From Apiospora phragmitis (Eukaryota; Ascomycota; Sordariomycetes; Amphisphaeriales; Apiosporaceae): DNA of 64,000 bases. Each line of letters opens with the position of its first letter. Positions within the stretch are counted from its first letter, which is position 1. The DNA lies in the NCBI GenBank assembly GCA_038363925.1, contig JAQQWL010000007.1, positions 868,001 to 932,000 of the forward strand, in the 5' to 3' direction. Positions 57,583-64,000 of this stretch are shown one piece after another. The translations under genes were made by a program, and so were the position numbers. The notes under the pieces are model-generated. The model was not told where the DNA came from. It saw nothing but the letters and a program-made list of their open reading frames with translations, and searched no databases.

Positions 57583-58465
57583 TCACGATGGAGAATCGAA
57601 GATGAAACCAGATCCATTGACGATCCGCCACTGCGCCGCCCATGCCTGGACCTCGCCAAAATCGCGGCACTGCCTCCCGAACATGGTGTCGGGGTAATGG
57701 CCCGCATAGAAGGGCTCGATACCGACGTCGGCGTGGCATGTCAGGCTCTGCTGTAGGTAGTCCAAACAATGGGCAATATGTTCCGGTTCGCGCACGCCTG
57801 TCTGGTTGAACGCCTGACCGATGGAGGCAGCGTACGCGGCGTAGTATGCACGTCGAACTGTGTACTAAAAAGTGATTTCCCGGGCGGTTATGTTAGCAGA
57901 CTGATACTCCTTCGGGTCACCGCCGATCCATACTTGGAATCATGCAGCGGGCGACCGACCAGACAATGCAGTTGGTGAAAGACTCCGATCACAGAGAACT
58001 CGGGTGCCAGGGTGGGATGCTTGACGTAGCCGAGGCCGTCTACGCCAAAAGTCAGCACTTGGCATGCCTTCAGTCAGCGCAGCATTTGCTTACTTGGAAT
58101 GAGCTTGTCCCACGCCGGCTCGTGACTCCCATTAGCCGGAGAGGCAGCCTGCATATCCGGCAGGGTCATCACCTGCTGCCGCGATAGGCCAGTAACGGGC
58201 ACTGCATAATGTAATGTTACCAACATTGACCCTCCATGTGGATTGGAATGCCGCAATAGGTACTTACGAGAAGGAATGATATCGGGAAGTGTTGGTAGTT
58301 GGGTGTCCGCTGCCCCGAGCATCCAACCAGTGCCGAAGCTGAGCATACAGAGCAGCAACGTGACGGCCGCTACGAACCAACTCTTCCTCGACCAGAGGGG
58401 CTCTCGTCAGTGCCGTTCTCGAGCTTCGAGTACTGCGGGTTTGCGCCTTTGCGCCTTTGAGCCAT
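57583..58465 (-). CDS. UstYa/DUF3328 family protein B (frame broken once)
   Basis: Second UstYa-type protein of the locus. Four exons (58465-58268, 58201-58094, 58039-57960, 57864-57583), about 222 codons. A basic N terminus (MAQRRKGANPQYSKL) precedes one transmembrane helix (FVAAVTLLLCMLSFGTGWML). Both diagnostic motifs are present: HQLHC at the end of exon 3 and HIAHC in exon 4, followed by LDYLQQSL, and the C terminus has AWAAQW. All introns have GT/AG ends. In exon 1 the frame slips at four C on the coding strand (58397-58400), where one additional C would keep the frame; everything downstream is clean. The intact motifs suggest a functional gene. Confidence 0.85.
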
Positions 58466-59099
58466 TGAACGAACATGTTGAGCCCCGAGATGGACAGGAG
58501 ACAATCTTGAGCGAGGATGGTGTAAGAATGAATAAAGGCACAAAGGGCTCCCAAGAGAGGTTCACTCGTATAGTGTCAATTGAAAGTTGAACAAGAGAAC
58601 ACGAAACCAAGGGCATCATAAGGCTTAGTGGGGAGAGCCATGGTGTGAAAGGGGGAGGGGTATCTTTATCGAGACCATGGGTGTTCATGAAGCCCACGGC
58701 CGGCACTTGCAGAAACGTCGGTCTTTCTGCGGAGCGACCGCCAACTGCATATGCATATGTATGTAATCATTGGTGCAGCTTTCAAGCGGGGGGTACAACT
58801 TATTCCCGCCAGCTTGAGGCGGCGATAAGTAGCGGGATGAAATGGTTTGTCGTATGCACTTCTACTTCCACATCTGTGGTCACCCTATCATGGCCAAGTT
58901 GAAATCCGCTCGAGTCACAAGAAGTTAGGTAGCAGATCATATCAATTGCGGTGGAAGCATGATGGGTGCTATCGAGTTCTGTCGTAGTAGCACTGTTCCC
59001 AAACCCCTATCACCATCACTGCATACCCCAGGCTTCCCCTATTTGGTCCCATGCTTGGCACAGTAAAACAAGCAGCTCCTGAGAATGGAACGCCCTTCA
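58466..59099. other. Spacer between UstYa B and precursor-like gene
   Basis: 634 nt; probably the UstYa B promoter and the 3' end of the precursor-like transcript. No gene seen. Confidence 0.5.
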
Positions 59100-59208
59100 T
59101 CAATACTCATCGCCCACGGCGTTAAAGTCCACTTCTTCCGGGCTATGGATGCTTCGCTTGTATTCGTCGCCCACAGAGCTGAAGTCGACCGCATCAGGAC
59201 TCATGGTA
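59100..59208 (-). repeat. Two diverged in-frame coding repeats
   Basis: Two units of about 45 nt, separated by a short spacer, share GACTT...GTGGGCGA(C/T)GA(A/G)TA on the minus strand. Differences are mostly synonymous or conservative at the end of the unit (VGDEY identical), consistent with selection on the peptide. Confidence 0.75.
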
Positions 59209-59412
59209 TCTACCTCTCTTGTTAGCCGAGTCTCTCTCTCATTTCGCTGGGCCACTCGTACGGCTTGAACTCAGCGGTGCGGCGCTGGCAAAGGCGCCCA
59301 AGAAGAGCAAAAACGTGAAACGCACTTGGACTTGTGGTGTTGGTGGTATGAGCGAGCTGTGCTTCGAAAGAAGGAAGGATTTCGCCAAAGATAAAAACGA
59401 TTTTTGGCTCAT
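59100..59412 (-). CDS. Putative RiPP precursor peptide with two VGDEY repeats
   Basis: Small two-exon gene: exon 1 59412-59262, a 52-nt intron (59261-59210) with GTACGA donor, GCTAAC branch site and GGTAG acceptor, exon 2 59209-59100; 86 codons from the first in-frame ATG. A hydrophobic stretch FTFLLFLGAFASAAP looks like a signal peptide ending, although about 30 residues precede it, so the true start may differ. Exon 2 encodes two acidic repeats, SPDAVDFSSVGDEYKR and SPEEVDFNAVGDEY, the second ending at the stop codon. The Lys-Arg between them is a Kex2-type site. Signal, Kex2-spaced repeats and a conserved Tyr are the hallmarks of UstA-like precursors, and two UstYa genes, a tyrosinase and a methyltransferase are adjacent. 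The core is not one I know. Confidence 0.65.
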
Positions 59413-60342
59413 ATATCGATGTATCCCGTGTCGAGGATTTGGCAGGCCAAAGACCAGGTTCATATATACGCCTGCTTCAACACCCGCGCCACATAGAGAG
59501 GCCCTCCAACAATTTTGGGGGCTACGAAGACTCGAACTAGGTAACATCCCCGACACCTGTAATAATGCAAAGGACATGATCGATACCTATGCGTACCCAT
59601 TACATTAATAAGTGACTTCTTTTATCAAGTTGACTGCGCGAATTCGTCATTGCTCGAGAACTCGCATGGACAATCCAGTGATAGGCAAGAGAGGGGTAAA
59701 GCGGCATGCATGTAGTGCAGTGAGCAAGATCCTCTCTCCATGCCGCATTTTATCTGAATCGTTGTCAGCATCCGGAGAAACATCCCTACAAGTGACAAGG
59801 GGATTCACACCCAGGAAAAGCCACGAACGTTGCATGCTCAACGTCCATCCTATCATGCAATCAAACCCCGACCAGAATCCGGAGCAAGAATTCCCCTACA
59901 TTTTGTTCCACGGGCATGGACTGGAATGAAGGAAGGATGCAGAATCCTCTTGTGCAACTCATTGTATTAAGCATTGGATCCCCCAACGCCCCCATACTCC
60001 AGTCTTGGCGTCAACCAAAATAACTTACAACCCACGAAGGAGCCCGTCGAGGTTCGAGATTAGACATTTGGATATTTAGAAATCCTCCAATTGGAAATGA
60101 CTATCGGTTTTTATAAGTGTCCAAAATATCGACTATGACCAGGTCCAATCACGTCGATGTTTAAGGCCAAGTTACTTAGTCTCCCTACTTTGTTTGCTCG
60201 ACCTCGACCATCAAGCAAACACGGCATTGTCTGGCTGTCTGGTATGATTCCCCATGCACCCTATTGTACACTTGCTCATTCAGGCTTAACTAGTAGGGCT
60301 TCGGTGTCCTCGTGACGTCTTTATGCGTCTCGCTTCTCCACC
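59413..60342. other. Divergent spacer, no supported gene
   Basis: 930 nt between the precursor-like gene and the SAT4-type gene; should hold both promoters. Confidence 0.45.
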
Positions 60343-61578
60343 ATGTCACTAACGCCAGAAGAGGTCGAATACTACAAGAAGCATGCGGTGACAGCCTACA
60401 GCCATGCATCATAGCGTCAAACGCCGTCGGTCTGATTCTGGTCTACATTTCCGTGGGACTGCGTATCTGGGCTCGCAAGACGGGAAAGCTATATCTTGGC
60501 CCGGATGACTGGCTGATTGTCGCGGCCTTGGCGCCACTGTCAACGTACGCCGTTGTCGGCTGGATCCAGGTCACATTCGGCGAGGGCAAGCACATCCTCT
60601 TCGTCACCAACACGGCGGGCTTCATCCAGGGATACGTGACAGCCATCGTTGCGTACGCGATATGTGTGGTCCTGACCAAGCTCTCCATACTGTGCTTCTA
60701 CTGCCGCATCTTCTTCCCCTTGCGGAGCCTGGTGTACATATCCTGGGCCTTCGGCATCTTCATCGTGGTCTTCAACCTTGGCCTCATCTTCGTCGCGGCC
60801 TTCCAGTGCATCCCGCTATCTTCCATGTGGACGGGGGCTCCGGTAAATGCATTGAGACGCTGCCGCCGTTTACCACTCTTGGGTGAGTGTTTGCATTCGT
60901 GCGGCATCTTGGCATCTTGGCTGCATGCTAACGCGGCCAGCATCATCAATGTGGTCACCGACGTCGGTATACTAGCATTGCCCATTCGCCATATCCTCAA
61001 GCTTCGTCTGTCGATAACACGGCGGATCCAGGTTTGCAGCATCTTCTTGTTGGGTGCCGTGGTATGCGTGTTTGGCATCGTCCGCGTGGTTGCTCTGGCT
61101 CGGGCCCCGGAGGGTGACGCAAGCTGTGAGTACCGCTCTGCTTTTCACTCGATGATGCTGTCCTCCTTATTCTTTTACCCGGCTAATCTTGCCATCAGAC
61201 AACCAAGTGTGGTCCGGCGTTTGGTCGTTCTGCGAGATCGCCATTGGCATTGTGGCGGCCTGCCTGCCCACCCTTGCCGTCGTGGCTACCAAAGCGTACT
61301 TCACCAAAGTCTCGGCGACGGTTATCCACCTGCTGTCCCTCACCTTTCGTCGTTCCAATCGGAGCAGTGGCAACAACACAAGGGGTAGTGGACGCAGCAT
61401 TCGCGATCCACAGGGCGACGAAAGCCAGTTTATCCAATTGTCCGAGCAGCCCTCAGAGAGCACAAGTGCCCATTCGGCGCGCGCTAAACATCCAGATCAT
61501 GGCGATACGTCGTCATTCGTCGCTGATAGCGTGTTAGAGCGCGGCGTAAGAAGCGAGACTAGTCTTCAGGCACCCTAA
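60343..61578 (+). CDS. SAT4/rhodopsin-like fungal integral membrane protein
   Basis: Seven-helix membrane protein of the fungal SAT4-type family; function unknown, some members sit in metabolite clusters and others resemble PTH11-type receptors. Exons 60343-60882, 60941-61125 and 61199-61578, about 368 codons. Typical phrases are GLRIWARKTGKLYLGPDDWLIV, LTKLSILCFYCRIFFP, FQCIPLSSMW, SIINVVTDVGILALPI and NQVWSGVWSFCEIAIGIVAACLPTL. The C-terminal tail is Ser-rich. Two single-base gaps are apparent in exon 1, at 60387-60388 and at five G (60833-60837); one more G at each makes the total an exact multiple of three. These fit the homopolymer errors elsewhere in the window. Confidence 0.82.
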
Positions 61579-61708
61579 CCAACTACGAAGTAGATCAGAC
61601 TTGTCAGTTTAGGAAAAAGCCCGCTTGTACGATATGAGATGGACATCCAGCTGCGCTTGGGTAGAACATGCAAATCCGAGTAGAGGTCATGCCTTTATGT
61701 ATTCCGCA

Positions 61709-62463
61709 TCAATCCAAAGTGCGTGTCGCGATCGGCTTCCATTCGTTAATTGGCTTGTCGGTGGGGACAAGCCAGACCACTCCCCCTTTCCATCCACCCT
61801 GTTGGCTGGGAGTCTCATTCGCCCCAGGAATAGATGACGACGATAGACTGATCCCAGACTCCTCGACAACCTTGGAGATCTCCCCTAACTTCTCATCGTT
61901 GATGGGATTCTCCCCACTGTGTCACAGTTAGCAACAAGATCGCTCCCAGCCCCCTTGGCATATGACTAAATCACCAAATCCAAGAGGCAATGCAGTCCGT
62001 CTAGAGCGGCCCAGTGTCAAAGGGGAAACAACTTACTATATCAAGCTAACATGCGGCCCAAACGCCCCCCTCCACTCCTCCAGCCACTTCTCAGTAACCG
62101 GCCCAAACGCATGGCCCTCCCCGCTCACGCCCGCAGCCCGGGCCAGGCCCGCAATGTTGCGAACACCTTCTTTGAAAGCTACCTTAAGGTAGCAGCGGCG
62201 GAAGAAGACGTCCTGGGTCGCGACCTGGTCGAGCTGCACGTCCACGTCCGCGGCACGCGGCCACGGGACGGCGTCCAGCCACCCCTGGGGGTCCTCGCCG
62301 TAGACGGCCGGATCGATTTCCGACGTCAGCGTCATGTGCGGTGCGAAGGCCGGGCCCGCGAGGTCCGGGAACGCGGACGGGAGGGTCTGTTCGATCAGGT
62401 CGGTGAGGGTGGCGTGGAGGGGGTGCGAGGGGGTGGGACGAGCCAGAGGGATGAGCCGGGCAT
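61709..62463 (-). CDS. 2',3'-cyclic-nucleotide phosphodiesterase (CPDase), frame broken once
   Basis: Member of the 2H phosphoesterase superfamily resembling yeast Cpd1, which opens ADP-ribose 1'',2''-cyclic phosphate formed during tRNA splicing. Exon 1 is 62463-62037, the intron 62036-61917, exon 2 61916-61709; about 211 codons. The two catalytic H-x-T/S motifs are visible as APHMTLTSE and GPHVSLIY, and the C terminus GGVVWLVPTDKPINEWKPIA is typical. The start MPGSSLWLVPPP is the family's usual opening. Right after it the frame slips at five C on the coding strand (62429-62433); one more C would continue the conserved sequence. A 12-G run (62502-62513) lies about 40 nt upstream of the ATG. 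Confidence 0.85.
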
Positions 62464-64000
62464 TGTTGTGGGTGTGGTTTTGCTAAAGATACCAGACTCC
62501 TGGGGGGGGGGGGTTATGATGAGACGGTTGTTGTTCACTCTTGGTTCGTGGTTTTGATGGCCGTGGTTGACGATGGCCCTTCAAGATGTGTTTTAATTTC
62601 AATTAATCCTGGACGCTGTCGGAGAGATGCGGGGCTTCATGCATATCGGGTGGGGTAGGAATTAGGAATACCATCTGGCAACTTCCAACTATTGCCTAGC
62701 CCAAGCCACCTGTGCCCATCCTAGCTGGTATGCATGTACTACGCAGTAAAGCTAAGTTCAACTCCTGCATGAATATGAAAGTCAGTTTTGACTGGGACAA
62801 TTCATCCTATTTGACGTGTATGTACAAGTCTCCGTTGTTTGATCTTGAGATCCGATGCCTGGCTAGGAAGGTTCAACATATGTAAGTAGCGTCGTATGCG
62901 GGATTAAAGATGGTTACCTAACAGCAACGCTACCTGCCTTCCTTTTTCGCCTTCTATGTACATGAACGAAGTTGCAAGTAACTGCGAAAGAATACGCTGA
63001 TCGTCTGAACGCTACCAACCCCCAGCCAGAAAGGAGCTCCGGCAAGATCCAAGTGCTCTCGGAGCGTTCTTTAGACGCCACATAGACGATGACACCAGCA
63101 AAGACAAAGAATTAATGCAAATATCCCCGGTATTGATCTGGCACTCTGTAATTGTATAAGCTTGATTCGTGAGATGATCTTGCTTGGACTGTGCTCCACG
63201 ATACAGAAGGTGTACAGTACCACTTGGTGCATTGGCTGGACCTTTTCTAGGAGAGTTTCAGTCACAAAAGAGGTCCGGATTGGGTGAGTAGCTTCCACAA
63301 GAGATGATAGTGGATGCAGAGTGATTTAGTTTTAGGCTTATGATGCCGTATAGGCTGAGTCCCGTCGTCTTCAGGGGCTACGGGATATTTTCAAGATTGA
63401 TTTGCTTTCCGAGTTCTCTTATCTGAATCTCATTAAAATTGATATTTTCGCAATCATAGTTTCTTGCTGGAGACGAATCCTAACTGGAAAGCTGCTTTAC
63501 CCATACACCAACCGCTCAAACTAGGTGCAGTCATATCTGTAGTGTTTTTCACTTTGACAATCTCACGCGAATGCCGTCCCCGGATCGCCTGCTACTCTGC
63601 TCACCCCACACACTCGACCAGATGGCTCTCTTCAGGGTCTTTGGCCAAGGTCTCTCTTAGGAGAGCAACGATTTGAAGCCCGTAGCAGCAGAAATTTTCC
63701 GTCGAGTTCTTATAGACTAAGTGTGAGCTCAATTCTCGTGTGGAAAACAAAAGCTCACGACTACGTACCCTCGACGTAAAGAGCAGGAAGATTTTGATAC
63801 CTACTAATAATCTGCCTATGAGTGATATGTGTGATTGAATACTTGTCCAGACCTCAAGACCTGATCGTCTTGAATACTGTCTACAGATAATGCTGGACAG
63901 AATGACTTGAGGATAGTGTAGAAACAGAAGAAAGAAGAGGGAATAGTGGCAGTAAAATGGAGGCCTGTGTGAAAACAATAAAAGTAAGGGGAAGAGGAAG
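62464..64000. other. Terminal intergenic region, no supported gene
   Basis: 1.54 kb to the window end. It begins with the CPDase 5' region including the 12-G run. Frames at 63071-63298 and 63601-63978 are AT-rich and resemble nothing known; a gene continuing beyond the window edge cannot be excluded. Confidence 0.4.

Noticed and set aside
59210..59261. Frameshift inside the precursor-like gene
   Set aside because: GTACGA donor, GCTAAC branch site and GGTAG acceptor with matching phase make an intron the better explanation.
29345..59412. Bacterial-type features (operons, CRISPR, Shine-Dalgarno sites)
   Set aside because: Spliceosomal introns and fungal gene families throughout; nothing prokaryotic seen.

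Overview
The window is nuclear DNA of a filamentous ascomycete (Pezizomycotina; a Sordariomycete is my best guess, by inference only). The evidence is GC-rich exons, short 50-180 nt introns with GTRNGT donors and CTAAC-type branch sites, Zn2Cys6 regulators and fungus-specific families (JIP5, UstYa/DUF3328, SAT4-type membrane proteins, fungal CPDase). No tRNA, rRNA, CRISPR array or prokaryotic operon signal was seen. Exon junctions below come from reading frames, splice signals and family resemblance.

Layout. 0-3.6 kb: a secreted GH18 chitinase with an unusual C-terminal RDEL, then the JIP5/WDR55-type WD40 protein. 4.5-21.1 kb: a complete quinate-utilisation (qut/qa) cluster in the order qutE, qutG, qutB, qutD, qutC, qutR, qutA. 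It holds the catabolic type II dehydroquinase, an inositol-monophosphatase-like protein, quinate dehydrogenase, quinate permease, dehydroshikimate dehydratase, the AROM-derived repressor and the Zn2Cys6 activator. Quinate enters by QutD, QutB oxidises it, QutE dehydrates dehydroquinate, QutC makes protocatechuate, and QutA/QutR switch the set on and off. Two tandem 16-mers matching the activator consensus lie between qutE and qutG. 21.9-39.8 kb: a transporter-rich stretch with a POT/PTR2 peptide transporter, a sugar O-acetyltransferase, a UapA/C-type purine permease, a Jen-type carboxylate permease and a DHA1 MFS transporter. 41.9-48.7 kb: a second Zn2Cys6 regulator, a HAD-family dehalogenase-like enzyme, a small gene interrupted by TGA, and a small secreted protein.

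49-59.4 kb is the most interesting part. It is a dikaritin-like (UstYa-type) RiPP locus with two UstYa/DUF3328 proteins carrying paired HxxHC motifs, a membrane-anchored tyrosinase, a plant-type O-methyltransferase, a drug-type MFS transporter and a small two-exon gene. That small gene encodes a signal-peptide-like segment followed by two acidic repeats, each ending VGDEY and separated by a Lys-Arg site. It is a candidate precursor peptide with a core I do not recognise. Several partners are damaged: the tyrosinase lacks its conserved CuB His-His segment, the methyltransferase has an in-frame TAG, and the MFS gene has several lesions. The locus may be decaying around a preserved precursor/UstYa core. 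60-62.5 kb: a SAT4-type membrane protein and a 2',3'-cyclic phosphodiesterase.

A caution about the sequence itself: about a dozen single-base indels, nearly all in short G/C runs, break otherwise well-conserved genes (JIP5, qutB, qutC, the Jen permease, both UstYa genes, CPDase and others). Because unrelated genes are hit in the same context, consensus error is more likely than pseudogenisation for most of them.
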